From positions 35,649-99,648 of the forward strand of contig NZ_ALXE01000049.1 in NCBI RefSeq assembly GCF_000295955.2: a stretch of DNA of 64,000 nucleotides, written 5' to 3'. Positions 33,410 to 43,497 of this stretch are shown in pieces. Numbering within the stretch: the first letter of the stretch is position 1; every line of letters starts with the position of its first letter. The DNA comes from Pantoea sp. A4. GTDB lineage: Bacteria; Pseudomonadota; Gammaproteobacteria; Enterobacterales; Enterobacteriaceae. The notes under the pieces were generated by a model. The model ran no database searches. It was not told where the DNA came from and saw only the letters and a program-made list of their open reading frames with translations. The translations under genes were made by a program, and so were the position numbers.

Positions 33410-35239
33410 TTACTCTACGGTGACGGACTTCGCCAGGTTACGTGGCTGGTCAACGTCAGTGCCCTTGATCAAGGCCACGTGGTAAGAGAGCAACTGCAAT
33501 GGCACGGTGTAGAAGATTGGCGCAATTACCTCTTCTACATGCGGCAGAGAGATAATCTTCATGCCTTCGCTGTCACTGAATCCTGCATCCTGATCGGCAA
33601 ACACATACAGCAGACCGCCGCGCGCGCGTACCTCTTCGATATTGGATTTCAGCTTCTCCAGCAGTTCATTGTTTGGCGCTACCACAATCACTGGCATATC
33701 GGCATCAATCAGCGCCAGCGGGCCATGCTTCAGCTCACCGGCCGCATAGGCCTCGGCGTGAATGTAGGAGATCTCTTTCAGCTTCAGCGCACCTTCCATC
33801 GCGATCGGATACTGATCGCCACGGCCAAGGAACAGGGCGTGATGCTTGTCAGAGAAGCCTTCGGCAAGCGTTTCAATCACGCTGTCCTGCGCCAGCATCT
33901 GTTCGATACGGCTAGGCAATGCCTGCAGGGCATGCACAATCTCATGCTCTTTTTCCGCTGACATTCCGTGTAAACGACCTAACTTCGCCACCAGCATCAG
34001 CAATACCGCCAACTGAGTGGTAAAGGCTTTGGTGGAGGCAACACCGATTTCGGTACCGGCCTTGGTCATTAACGCCAGGTCAGATTCACGCACCAGCGAA
34101 GAGCCAGCAACGTTACAGATAGCCAAAGAACCGAGGTAGCCCAACTCTTTAGACAGACGCAGTGCTGCCAGGGTGTCCGCCGTTTCACCAGACTGGGACA
34201 GGGTGATCAGCAGGCTGTTTTTACGTACTGCTGATTTGCGGTAGCGGAATTCCGAAGCAATTTCGACATCACACGGAATGTTAGCCAGCGATTCAAACCA
34301 GTAGCGCGACACCATGCCGGAATTATAAGAGGTACCGCAGGCAATGATCTGGATGTGCTCAACCTGACTTAGCAGCTGTTCCGCTTTTTCACCCAGTTCA
34401 CTGAGATCAATCACACCATGATTAAAACGTCCGGTGATGGTGTTTTTAATCGCGTTTGGCTGCTCGTAGATCTCTTTCTGCATGTAATGGCGATAAGTTC
34501 CCTTATCACCCGCATCGTACTGCGCGGTTGATTCGATTTCCGCGCGTTTAGCAGGCTTGCCATCACGGTCGATAATGGTGAATTCACGACGGGTAATCTC
34601 CGCGATATCACCCTCTTCCAGATAGATAAAGCGACGAGTGACCGGCAATAAAGCCAGCTGATCAGAGGCAATGAAGTTTTCACCCACGCCACGACCAATC
34701 ACTAATGGGCTGCCGGAACGCGCTGCAACCAGTACGGAAGGATCGCGACTGTCCATGATCACCATGCCATAGGCACCGCGCAGCTGTGGGATCACACGCA
34801 GTACGACTTCACGCAGCGTCCCGCCCTGTTTTTGCTCCCAGTGCACCAGATGTGCAACGACTTCGGTGTCTGTTTCGGAGGCAAAGTGGTAACCACGTTC
34901 GAGCATTAACTCACGCAGCGGCTCATGGTTTTCAATGATGCCGTTGTGCACGATGATAATGTGCTCTGAGACATGCGGGTGCGCATTGGCCTCAGAAGGT
35001 TCGCCATGGGTCGCCCAACGGGTGTGCGCAATACCGGTGCCGCCAATCAGTGGCTGCCCCTCTGCGGCTTCCGCCAGGTTCTGAACTTTGCCTACACGTC
35101 GCAGGCGCGTCATATGCCCCTGACGATCGACTACCGCTAAACCTGCGGAGTCATAACCACGATATTCGAGACGACGTAATCCCTCTAACAGGATTTCAGC
35201 GATATCGCGCTGTGCTACTGCACCAACAATTCCACACAT
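33410..35239 (-). CDS. glmS: Glucosamine-6-phosphate synthase (glutamine-hydrolysing)
   Basis: A 609-residue enzyme that makes glucosamine-6-phosphate from fructose-6-phosphate and glutamine, the first step toward peptidoglycan and LPS amino sugars. The class II glutaminase starts MCGIVGAVAQ, with Cys1 as nucleophile after Met removal, and continues with HTRWATHGEPSE. Two SIS domains follow (CGTSYNSGM and SQSGETADTLAALR near 300-360). The C-terminus ends PRNLAKSVTVE. glmU lies 127 bp upstream on the same strand, so a glmUS transcript is likely, as in E. coli, where GlmZ activates glmS; I did not locate that pairing site. Confidence 0.99.
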   Translation of the reverse strand: MCGIVGAVAQRDIAEILLEGLRRLEYRGYDSAGLAVVDRQGHMTRLRRVGKVQNLAEAAEGQPLIGGTGIAHTRWATHGEPSEANAHPHVSEHIIIVHNGIIENHEPLRELMLERGYHFASETDTEVVAHLVHWEQKQGGTLREVVLRVIPQLRGAYGMVIMDSRDPSVLVAARSGSPLVIGRGVGENFIASDQLALLPVTRRFIYLEEGDIAEITRREFTIIDRDGKPAKRAEIESTAQYDAGDKGTYRHYMQKEIYEQPNAIKNTITGRFNHGVIDLSELGEKAEQLLSQVEHIQIIACGTSYNSGMVSRYWFESLANIPCDVEIASEFRYRKSAVRKNSLLITLSQSGETADTLAALRLSKELGYLGSLAICNVAGSSLVRESDLALMTKAGTEIGVASTKAFTTQLAVLLMLVAKLGRLHGMSAEKEHEIVHALQALPSRIEQMLAQDSVIETLAEGFSDKHHALFLGRGDQYPIAMEGALKLKEISYIHAEAYAAGELKHGPLALIDADMPVIVVAPNNELLEKLKSNIEEVRARGGLLYVFADQDAGFSDSEGMKIISLPHVEEVIAPIFYTVPLQLLSYHVALIKGTDVDQPRNLAKSVTVE

Positions 35240-35366
35240 AATGTTTTCCTGACTTCATGGCTGATCGCCATTTTCATTGTCATCTGACCTGATCGTTCCC
35301 CGAGCCTTGTAGAGAGTGGGGATTATTATCGTTACTGCTCGGCCAGTCTTTGCCAGCCGTTAAAAA

Positions 35367-36737
35367 TTAGTTTTTCTTCACAGGCCGCTGCCAGCCAGAT
35401 TTTTGGTTCTGCTCTTTACGGTTATAAACCAGGTCCGCCGCAGTGACGTCTTTCATGATCGTGGTGCCAGCGGCAATAGTTGCGCCGCTCGCGACAGAAA
35501 CCGGAGCCACCAATTGCGTATCAGAACCGACAAACACATCGTCACCAATGATGGTTTTCGATTTGTTCACTCCATCATAGTTGCAGGTGATGGTTCCTGC
35601 GCCGATATTCACGTTTGCCCCAATCTCGGCATCGCCCAGATAGGAGAGGTGACCGGCTTTTGAACCTTTGCCCAGCGTCGCTTTTTTCATCTCAACGAAA
35701 TTGCCAACATGCGCCTGCTCAGCCAACGAGGTGCCAGGACGCAGGCGTGCAAAGGGCCCTACGGTACACTCGGCGGCCAGATTCGCATCCTCGATCACCG
35801 AATAGGGGCTGATGATGCAGTCATCGGCAATGACACTGTTTTTAATGATACAGCCCGCGCCAATCATCACCCGACTACCGAGTTGAACATCGCCTTCAAT
35901 AATGACATTGACGTCGATCTCAATGTCGCGACCGTGCTGTAGGGTGCCGCGCAGATCGAAACGAGCGGGATCGCGTAGCATTACGCCAGCTAACAACAGC
36001 TTTTCTGCCTGCTCAGCCTGATACGTGCGCTCTAGTGTGGCGAGCTGCAAACGGTTGTTCACGCCATCGGTCTCGCTGGCGCGCTCAGGGTGCACGGCGT
36101 TAATTACCCGACCTTCCTGGTGGGCGAGGGCAATGATATCCGTGATGTAATATTCGCCCTGGGCGTTGTTATTGGTGAGTTGCGCCAGCCAGCGTTTAAG
36201 ATCGCCGCCATTGGCAATCAGAATGCCGGTGTTGATTTCGGTAATAGCCAGTTGCTCGGCAGAAGCATCTTTCTGCTCGATAATCCCGGTAATGGTGCCG
36301 TTTTCACGTAAGATACGGCCATAGCCGCTGGGATTATCCAGGACGACAGTGAGCAGGCCAATACCCCCTTCAGGCTTGGCTGCACGCAATTGACGCAGTG
36401 TATGCTGCCCAATCAGCGGCACATCGCCATACAGCATCAGAATGTCTTCATCATCAGCAAAGAAAGGGGCAGCCTGCTGCATGGCATGGCCGGTACCTAG
36501 CTGTTCGGCCTGCAATACCCAGTTGAGTTCCGGGTTATTCAGTGCAGCTTTGAGCCGCTCGCCACCGTGACCATAAACCAGATGGACCTGTTGAGCTCCC
36601 ACCCCAAGGGCGGCGTCGATCACATGCTGAACCAGCGGTTTTCCTGCCAAAGTATGCAAAACTTTTGGCAGATCGGAATACATACGGGTGCCTTTGCCGG
36701 CGGCCAGGATCACCACACTCATCGCGCTGTTGGACAT
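35367..36737 (-). CDS. glmU: Bifunctional GlmU (GlcNAc-1-P uridyltransferase / GlcN-1-P acetyltransferase)
   Basis: A 456-residue enzyme, the same length as E. coli. It acetylates glucosamine-1-phosphate and joins it to UTP, giving UDP-GlcNAc. The N-terminal Rossmann-like pyrophosphorylase domain has LAAGKGTRMYSDLPKVLH. The C-terminal half (from about 250) is a left-handed beta-helix of hexapeptide repeats (VIIEGDVQLGSRVMIGAGC), with the catalytic histidine region near GPFARLRPGTSL and the conserved CNYDG loop. It lies between atpC and glmS on one strand. Confidence 0.99.
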   Translation of the reverse strand: MSNSAMSVVILAAGKGTRMYSDLPKVLHTLAGKPLVQHVIDAALGVGAQQVHLVYGHGGERLKAALNNPELNWVLQAEQLGTGHAMQQAAPFFADDEDILMLYGDVPLIGQHTLRQLRAAKPEGGIGLLTVVLDNPSGYGRILRENGTITGIIEQKDASAEQLAITEINTGILIANGGDLKRWLAQLTNNNAQGEYYITDIIALAHQEGRVINAVHPERASETDGVNNRLQLATLERTYQAEQAEKLLLAGVMLRDPARFDLRGTLQHGRDIEIDVNVIIEGDVQLGSRVMIGAGCIIKNSVIADDCIISPYSVIEDANLAAECTVGPFARLRPGTSLAEQAHVGNFVEMKKATLGKGSKAGHLSYLGDAEIGANVNIGAGTITCNYDGVNKSKTIIGDDVFVGSDTQLVAPVSVASGATIAAGTTIMKDVTAADLVYNRKEQNQKSGWQRPVKKN

Positions 36738-36848
36738 AACCTTCCTGTCTGATTTTATAACTGTCGCAAGTTAAACGGTTTATCCCTGAGATTACTACAT
36801 TTTTCTCAGTTCGAAATTAGCCATTTTCTGGCATCGCGCGCAGCAGGC

Positions 36849-36879
36849 AAAAAAAAATGCCAGCCCGAGGGCTGGCATT
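36849..36879 (-). terminator. Rho-independent terminator after atpC
   Basis: On the minus strand AATGCCAGCC / GGCTGGCATT with a CTCG-type loop is followed by eight or nine T residues. It ends the atp operon before glmU. Confidence 0.92.
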
Positions 36880-36899
36880 TCATGACGCATAAAGCCTGA

Positions 36900-37319
36900 T
36901 TACATCGCTTTTTTGGTCAGTTCGATCACGCGCAGTTTCGCAATGGCTTTCGCCAGCTCAGCAGAGGCCTGTGCGTAGTCCACGTCGCCGTGGCTTCCGC
37001 TCATGTGCTCTTCTGCTTTGCGTTTTGCTTCCAGAGCACGTGCTTCATCCAGGTCTTCACCGCGAATCGCGGTGTCGGCCAGAACGGTCACGTTACCCGG
37101 CTGCACTTCCAGCACGCCGCCAGAGAGGTAGATATACTCCTCTTCGCCGTGCTGTTTAACGATGCGAACCATCCCAGGCTTAATGGCAGTCAGCAGCGGA
37201 GCGTGGCCAGGGAAAACACCCAGCTCACCTTCGCTACCTGACACCTGGATTTTCTGTACCAGGCCGGAGAACATTTGCTGTTCTGCGCTGACAACATCCA
37301 GATGATAAGTCATAGCCAT
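36900..37319 (-). CDS. atpC: ATP synthase F1 subunit epsilon
   Basis: A 139-residue central-stalk subunit that inhibits idle ATP hydrolysis. An N-terminal beta-sandwich (MAMTYHLDVVSAEQQMFSG to about 85) precedes two C-terminal helices (LDEARALEAKRKAEEH, AQASAELAKAIAKLRVIELTKKAM). It is the last gene of the operon, 24 bp after atpD, and is followed by a terminator. Confidence 0.99.
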   Translation of the reverse strand: MAMTYHLDVVSAEQQMFSGLVQKIQVSGSEGELGVFPGHAPLLTAIKPGMVRIVKQHGEEEYIYLSGGVLEVQPGNVTVLADTAIRGEDLDEARALEAKRKAEEHMSGSHGDVDYAQASAELAKAIAKLRVIELTKKAM

Positions 37320-37343
37320 AACTATCCTCCCGGGAAACTGTTA

Positions 37344-38741
37344 TTACAGTTTCTTCGCTCTCTCGACCGCTTCTTCGACGGCACCAACCATGTAGAACGC
37401 CTGCTCTGGCAGATGGTCGAATTCACCTTCCATAATGCCTTTGAAGCCACGGATAGTGTCTTTCAGCGATACGTATTTGCCCGGAGCACCGGTAAATACT
37501 TCTGCTACGAAGAACGGCTGAGACAGGAAGCGCTGAATCTTACGCGCACGTGCCACCAACAGTTTGTCGTCTTCAGACAGCTCGTCCATACCAAGGATGG
37601 CGATGATGTCTTTCAGTTCCTGGTAACGCTGCAGCAGAGACTGTACGCCACGCGCGGTGTCGTAGTGCTCTTGACCAACAACCAGTGGATCCAGCTGACG
37701 GCTGGTTGAGTCCAGTGGATCAACGGCTGGGTAGATACCCAGAGACGCGATCTGACGGCTCAGTGTCACGGTTGAGTCTAAGTGAGCAAAGGTGGTTGCT
37801 GGTGACGGGTCAGTCAAGTCATCCGCAGGTACGTAAACGGCCTGTACGGAGGTGATTGAACCAGTCTTAGTGGAGGTAATACGCTCCTGCAACACACCCA
37901 TCTCTTCTGCCAGAGTCGGCTGGTAACCTACTGCTGAAGGCATACGGCCCAACAGTGCGGATACTTCAGTACCGGCCAGGGTATAACGATAGATGTTATC
38001 AACGAACAGCAGAACGTCACGGCCTTCATCACGGAATTTTTCCGCCATGGTCAGACCGGTCAGCGCAACGCGCAGACGGTTTCCTGGTGGCTCGTTCATC
38101 TGACCGTAGACCAATGCTACTTTGTCGATAACGTTAGAGTCGGTCATCTCGTGGTAGAAGTCGTTACCTTCACGGGTACGCTCACCAACACCGGCAAATA
38201 CGGAGAAACCTGAGTGCTCGATCGCGATGTTACGGATCAGCTCCATCATGTTTACGGTTTTACCAACACCCGCACCACCGAACAGACCTACTTTACCGCC
38301 TTTCGCAAACGGACAGATCAGGTCGATAACTTTGATACCGGTTTCCAGCAGTTCCTGAGAGCTAGCCAGCTCTTCGTAAGAAGGTGCTGCGCGGTGAATA
38401 GAGTTAATCTCTACTGCGCTGCCATCTTCATTCTGCAGGTCGCCTTTCATGTCGATTGGCTCACCCAGCACGTTCATGATACGGCCGAGAGTCGCTTGAC
38501 CGACTGGTACCTGAATTGGTTTCTGCAGGTCGGCAACTTCCAGACCGCGCTTCAGGCCGTCAGAAGTACCCATGGCGATGGTACGAACCACGCCACCACC
38601 CAGCTGCTGCTGAACTTCCAGCACCAGGCGAGCATCACCGTTTTTAACCTCAAGGGCGTTGTACACTTGCGGTACCGCGTCCTGAGGGAACTCGACGTCA
38701 ACTACGGCGCCGATAATCTGGACAATCTTTCCAGCTGCCAT
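37344..38741 (-). CDS. atpD: ATP synthase F1 subunit beta
   Basis: A 465-residue catalytic subunit. Walker A GGAGVGKT lies near 154-161 and the catalytic glutamate is in GERTREGND; VLLFVDNIYRYT and the DELSEDD segment are conserved. Compared with the 460-residue E. coli protein it seems to carry about five extra residues after MKG at position 100 (DLQNEDGSAVEINS before IHRAAPSYEE), in a surface loop of the N-terminal barrel side. It is part of the atp operon, 30 bp after atpG. Confidence 0.99.
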   Translation of the reverse strand: MAAGKIVQIIGAVVDVEFPQDAVPQVYNALEVKNGDARLVLEVQQQLGGGVVRTIAMGTSDGLKRGLEVADLQKPIQVPVGQATLGRIMNVLGEPIDMKGDLQNEDGSAVEINSIHRAAPSYEELASSQELLETGIKVIDLICPFAKGGKVGLFGGAGVGKTVNMMELIRNIAIEHSGFSVFAGVGERTREGNDFYHEMTDSNVIDKVALVYGQMNEPPGNRLRVALTGLTMAEKFRDEGRDVLLFVDNIYRYTLAGTEVSALLGRMPSAVGYQPTLAEEMGVLQERITSTKTGSITSVQAVYVPADDLTDPSPATTFAHLDSTVTLSRQIASLGIYPAVDPLDSTSRQLDPLVVGQEHYDTARGVQSLLQRYQELKDIIAILGMDELSEDDKLLVARARKIQRFLSQPFFVAEVFTGAPGKYVSLKDTIRGFKGIMEGEFDHLPEQAFYMVGAVEEAVERAKKL

Positions 38742-38771
38742 CTTGAATCCTCTACCTAATTCTTAACCTGG

Positions 38772-39638
38772 TTAAACCGCGGAGGCCCCCGAGACGATCT
38801 CGGTAAGTTCCTGGGTGATGCTGGCCTGACGAGCTTTGTTGTAAACCAACTGCAGCTCTTTGACCAGGTTTCCGCCATTATCGGTTGCGGCTTTCATCGC
38901 GACCATACGTGCGGCCTGTTCACTGGCCAGGTTTTCCACCACACCCTGATAAACCTGCGATTCGACATAACGACGCAGCAGGGTATCCAGCAGCGCTTTC
39001 GGATCGGGTTCGTACAGGTAATCCCAGGTCTTCGCCTTCATCTCTTGTTCACCTTCCGCAGCCGGTAATGGCAGCAGTTGGGTAACTGTCGGAGTCTGAG
39101 ACATGGTGTTGATAAACTTGTTGCTGACAATAAACAGCTTGTCGATGCGGCCTTCATCATAAGCCTGCAACATCACTTTTACTGGACCAATCAGGTCAGA
39201 CAGCGCAGGCTTATCGCCCATTCCGCTTACCTGGGCCACGATGTTGCCACCCACAGAGCCGAAGAATGACAGACCTTTGGAACCGACAATCGCCAGATCG
39301 CTCTGTACGCCTTTATCGGACCAGGCTTTCATTTCTGCCAGCAATTTTTTGAACAGGTTAGTGTTCAAACCACCACAAAGCCCGCGGTCAGTTGAAACGA
39401 CCAGGTAGCCGACGCGCTTGACGTCACGCTCTTCCAGGTAAGGGTGCTTGTATTCCAGATTCCCTAACGCAAGGTGACCAATCACTTTACGCATGGTATC
39501 TGCATACGGACGGCTGGCTGCCATACGTTCCTGCGTTTTACGCATTTTGGACGCGGCGACCATTTCCATCGCTTTGGTGATCTTCTGCGTATTCTTAACG
39601 CTTCCGATCTTGCTACGTATTTCTTTTGCGCCGGCCAT
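38772..39638 (-). CDS. atpG: ATP synthase F1 subunit gamma
   Basis: A 288-residue rotor shaft subunit (E. coli 287). The two long coiled-coil helices at the ends are evident (AKEIRSKIGSVKNTQKITKAMEMVAASKMR and MVAMKAATDNGGNLVKELQLVYNKARQ). The STDRGLCGGLN motif marks the central Rossmann-like part. It lies 52 bp after atpA. Confidence 0.99.
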   Translation of the reverse strand: MAGAKEIRSKIGSVKNTQKITKAMEMVAASKMRKTQERMAASRPYADTMRKVIGHLALGNLEYKHPYLEERDVKRVGYLVVSTDRGLCGGLNTNLFKKLLAEMKAWSDKGVQSDLAIVGSKGLSFFGSVGGNIVAQVSGMGDKPALSDLIGPVKVMLQAYDEGRIDKLFIVSNKFINTMSQTPTVTQLLPLPAAEGEQEMKAKTWDYLYEPDPKALLDTLLRRYVESQVYQGVVENLASEQAARMVAMKAATDNGGNLVKELQLVYNKARQASITQELTEIVSGASAV

Positions 39639-39690
39639 TAGCTGCTCCTCAAAGCCTTGCGGCTTGTCTCTTCAGACAAGCCGCCAGACA

Positions 39691-41232
39691 TTACCAGGAC
39701 TGGGTTGCTTTAAACGTTTCGAGGATGCCTTTCAGCTTCGCTTCGATATCGTTGTTGTAGTTACCAGTTTGGTTGATTTCCTGCATCAGCTCAGCGTGTT
39801 CGCGGTCTGCGAACGCCAGCAGTGCGGCTTCGAAGCTGCCAATTTTGGCCAGTTCAACGTCGTTCAGGAAGCCACGCTCGGCAGCGAACAGTACCAGACC
39901 CTGTTGTGCAACAGACATCGGTGCATACTGTTTCTGCTTCAGCAGCTCGGTCACTTTCTGACCGTGGCTCAGCTGTTTGCGGGTTGCTTCATCCAGATCG
40001 GAAGCGAACTGCGAGAACGCAGCCAGTTCACGATACTGTGCCAGAGCGGTACGGATACCACCGGACAGTTTCTTAACGATCTTGGTCTGAGCAGCACCAC
40101 CAACACGGGATACAGAGATACCCGGGTTAACCGCAGGACGGATGCCTGAGTTAAACAGGTTAGATTCCAGGAAGATCTGACCATCGGTGATTGAGATCAC
40201 GTTGGTCGGAACGAACGCAGAAACGTCACCCGCCTGAGTTTCAATGATCGGCAGAGCGGTCAGTGAACCAGTTTGGCCTTTAACGGCACCGTTAGTGAAA
40301 CGCTCAACATAGTCAGCGCTTACACGTGATGCACGTTCCAGCAGACGAGAGTGGAGATAGAACACGTCGCCTGGGAATGCTTCACGGCCCGGTGGACGGC
40401 GCAGCAGCAAGGAGATTTGACGGTAAGCGATTGCCTGCTTAGACAGGTCATCGTATACGATCAGGGCATCTTCACCACGGTCACGGAAGTATTCACCCAT
40501 TGCGCAGCCAGCGTACGGAGCCAGGTACTGCAGAGCAGCAGACTCAGAAGCAGAAGCAACAACAACGATGGTGTTAGACAGTGCACCGTGCTCTTCCAGC
40601 TTACGTACAACGTTAGCGATGGTAGAAGCTTTCTGACCGATAGCAACGTAAACACATTTGATGCCAGAGTCGCGCTGGTTGATGATGGCGTCGATAGCCA
40701 TAGCAGTCTTACCAGTCTGACGGTCACCGATGATCAGCTCACGCTGGCCACGGCCGATTGGAATCATCGCATCGACAGATTTGTAACCGGTCTGAACAGG
40801 CTGGTCAACGGACTGACGGTCGATAACACCTGGTGCGATAACTTCGATTGGTGAGAAACCGTCGTTGTCGACAGCGCCTTTACCATCAATCGGGTTACCC
40901 AGGGTGTTGAGTACACGACCCAGCAGGCCACGGCCAACCGGTACTTCAAGGATACGGCCAGTACACTTAACCTTCATGCCTTCGGCGAGGTCAGCGTATG
41001 GGCCCATCACTACTGCACCAACCGAGTCGCGCTCGAGGTTCAGTGCGATAGCGTAACGGTTACCCGGCAGGGCAATCATCTCACCCTGCATGACATCGGC
41101 CAGGCCGTGTACGCGGATGATACCGTCACTTACAGAAACAATAGTACCTTCGTTGTGAGCTTCGCTCACTACATTGAACTGAGCAATGCGCTGCTTGATC
41201 AGTTCGCTGATTTCGGTGGAATTCAGTTGCAT
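39691..41232 (-). CDS. atpA: ATP synthase F1 subunit alpha
   Basis: A 513-residue regulatory nucleotide-binding subunit, equal in length to E. coli. The P-loop GDRQTGKTA lies near 169-177, and YDDLSKQAIAYRQISLLLRRPPGRE is the highly conserved Walker B to DELSEED-side region. The arginine finger lies near SISVSRVGGAAQ. It is encoded 14 bp after atpH in the atp operon. Confidence 0.99.
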   Translation of the reverse strand: MQLNSTEISELIKQRIAQFNVVSEAHNEGTIVSVSDGIIRVHGLADVMQGEMIALPGNRYAIALNLERDSVGAVVMGPYADLAEGMKVKCTGRILEVPVGRGLLGRVLNTLGNPIDGKGAVDNDGFSPIEVIAPGVIDRQSVDQPVQTGYKSVDAMIPIGRGQRELIIGDRQTGKTAMAIDAIINQRDSGIKCVYVAIGQKASTIANVVRKLEEHGALSNTIVVVASASESAALQYLAPYAGCAMGEYFRDRGEDALIVYDDLSKQAIAYRQISLLLRRPPGREAFPGDVFYLHSRLLERASRVSADYVERFTNGAVKGQTGSLTALPIIETQAGDVSAFVPTNVISITDGQIFLESNLFNSGIRPAVNPGISVSRVGGAAQTKIVKKLSGGIRTALAQYRELAAFSQFASDLDEATRKQLSHGQKVTELLKQKQYAPMSVAQQGLVLFAAERGFLNDVELAKIGSFEAALLAFADREHAELMQEINQTGNYNNDIEAKLKGILETFKATQSW

Positions 41233-41246
41233 ATGCTCCAGTCCCC

Positions 41247-41780
41247 TTAAGACTGCAAGACGTCTGCCAGACGCTCAAGACGGCCGCGCACGCTGCCATC
41301 AATTACCATGTCACCCGAACGGATGATCACGCCTGCGACTACAGACTTATCGATTTTGCAATTCAGCTTAACTTTGCGTGACAGACGTTTTTCCATAGCA
41401 GTGCTGATTTTGGTCAGCTGCTCGTCACTCAGCGCACCGGCAGAGATCACATCAACTTCAGCAGTCGCGTTGTACGCGTCACGCAGTTGAATGAACTGGT
41501 CCAGTACCGCTGGAAGCGCGGTCAAACGTTTGTTTTCCGCCATCACCTTAATCAGGTTTTGGGCGTGCTCATCCAGTTGATCACCACAGACTGCATTAAA
41601 AGATGCAGACAAAGCATCTGGTGCTACAGCACCAGAAAGGAGATCAGCTATCTGTTCATTACGAGACACTTCAGCCGCAAACGCCAGCATCTGCTGCCAA
41701 CGTTCAATGCCCTGGTGCTCAACAGCAAAGTCAAAAGCTGCTTTGGCGTAGGGGCGAGCTACGGTAGTTAAATCAGACAT
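41247..41780 (-). CDS. atpH: ATP synthase F1 subunit delta
   Basis: A 177-residue stator subunit that sits on top of F1 and binds the b-subunit dimer. Helical N-terminal half (ARPYAKAAFDFAVEHQGIERWQ) and the conserved C-terminal GGVIIRSGD-type motif (AGVIIRSGDMVIDGSVRGRLERL) are present. It follows atpF by 14 bp. Confidence 0.99.
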   Translation of the reverse strand: MSDLTTVARPYAKAAFDFAVEHQGIERWQQMLAFAAEVSRNEQIADLLSGAVAPDALSASFNAVCGDQLDEHAQNLIKVMAENKRLTALPAVLDQFIQLRDAYNATAEVDVISAGALSDEQLTKISTAMEKRLSRKVKLNCKIDKSVVAGVIIRSGDMVIDGSVRGRLERLADVLQS

Positions 41781-41794
41781 CAGCCCCTCCCTCC

Positions 41795-42265
41795 TTACAG
41801 TTCAGCGACAAGTTTATCAACGATGTCGCTGTTAGCAGCTTCATCCACGGAACGTTCGATGATCTTCTCGGCGCCAGCGATAGCCAGCAACGCGACCTGC
41901 TTACGCAGCTCTTCACGTGCACGAGAACGCTCTGCTTCGATTTCAGCCTGAGCCTGTGCAAGGATGCGGTTACGTTCGTTTTCAGCTTCGGCTTTCACTT
42001 CATCCAAAATCTGAGTACGGCGCTTATTAGCCTGCTCGATGATAACCTGAGCTTCTTCTTTGGCTTTTTTCAGCTGGTCGGTCGCATTAGCCTGCGCGAG
42101 ATCCAAATCTTTCTTCGCACGTTCAGCAGAAGCAAGGCCTTCAGCAATTTCTTTCTGGCGCTTTTCGATGGCAGCCATGATCGGTGGCCATACGTACTTC
42201 ATGCAGAACGCAACAAACAGGATGAACGCGATGGCCTGGCCGAGGATTGTTGCATTAATGTTCAC
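41795..42265 (-). CDS. atpF: ATP synthase F0 subunit b
   Basis: A 156-residue peripheral stalk subunit starting with GTG, as in E. coli. One N-terminal membrane helix (about 5-25) is followed by a long, highly charged right-handed coiled coil rich in Ala, Glu, Lys and Arg. A homodimer bridges F0 to F1 through delta. Confidence 0.99.
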   Translation of the reverse strand: MNINATILGQAIAFILFVAFCMKYVWPPIMAAIEKRQKEIAEGLASAERAKKDLDLAQANATDQLKKAKEEAQVIIEQANKRRTQILDEVKAEAENERNRILAQAQAEIEAERSRAREELRKQVALLAIAGAEKIIERSVDEAANSDIVDKLVAEL

Positions 42266-42381
42266 AGCACAATGCCTCTTCTTAAGTATTTATCGTATCT
42301 GCCGCGACCAAGAGTGATACGCGGCAGACTCTGTTCTCCACGAACACCTTACAGGTGCCGTGGATGAACTTACGGCAGGCT

Positions 42382-42621
<240 letters not shown>

Positions 42622-42670
42622 GACAGTCTCCAGTTTGTTTCAGTTAAAAGCTTAGTGTTGAGATAAAAAA

Positions 42671-43489
42671 TCAGTGTTCTTCTGATGCCATCGACAGATA
42701 GACGATCGTAAGAACCATGAAAATGAAAGCCTGCAGCGAAATGATCAGGATGTGGAAAATGGCCCATGGCACACTCAGAACCCACTGCGACCACCACGGT
42801 AACAGACCTGCAATCAGGATAAAGATCAGCTCACCCGCATACATGTTGCCGAACAGTCGCAGACCGAGAGATACCGGTTTAGACAGCAGGCTCACACCTT
42901 CAAGAATCAGGTTGATAGGGATGAAGATCGGGTGATTGAAAGGCTGCAGTGTCAGCTCTTTAGCAAAGCCCCCTACCCCTTTCATTTTGATGCTGTAGAA
43001 CAGAATCAAAATAAATACGCCCAACGCCATGGACAGCGTTACGTTCACATCGGCAGAAGGCACGATGCGCAGTGCTGGCAGACCTAACCAGTGCTCACCG
43101 ATATACGGCAGCAGATCGATAGGCAGCAGATCCATGAAGTTCATCAGGAAGACCCAGACAAAAACTGTCAGAGCCAACGGGGCGATAAGTTTGCTTTTAC
43201 CGTGGTACATGTCGCGGACGTTGCCATCAACGAAGCCGACAACCAGCTCGATAGCCGCCTGCAATTTCCCTGGTACACCGCTGGTGACGCTTTTAGCCAC
43301 TTTGCGGAAGATTACAAGGAACACCAGTCCCAGTAACACAGAGAAAAACATGGAGTCCAGGTTAATTGTCCAGAACGTCGCTGGCGCGTCGTGTGCATTC
43401 ACCAGCTCGAAGGTACGCAGGTCCATCTGAAGATGTGTCAGGTGGTGTCCTATGTACTCCTGCGGCGTTGAGATCTCTCCTGCGGCCAT
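42671..43489 (-). CDS. atpB: ATP synthase F0 subunit a
   Basis: A 272-residue membrane stator that forms the two proton half-channels. The essential arginine is in SLGLRLFGNMYAGELIF (about R211). The C-terminal histidine-bearing helix ends MASEEH. It follows atpI by 8 bp. Confidence 0.99.
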   Translation of the reverse strand: MAAGEISTPQEYIGHHLTHLQMDLRTFELVNAHDAPATFWTINLDSMFFSVLLGLVFLVIFRKVAKSVTSGVPGKLQAAIELVVGFVDGNVRDMYHGKSKLIAPLALTVFVWVFLMNFMDLLPIDLLPYIGEHWLGLPALRIVPSADVNVTLSMALGVFILILFYSIKMKGVGGFAKELTLQPFNHPIFIPINLILEGVSLLSKPVSLGLRLFGNMYAGELIFILIAGLLPWWSQWVLSVPWAIFHILIISLQAFIFMVLTIVYLSMASEEH

Positions 43490-43497
43490 GATGCCTC

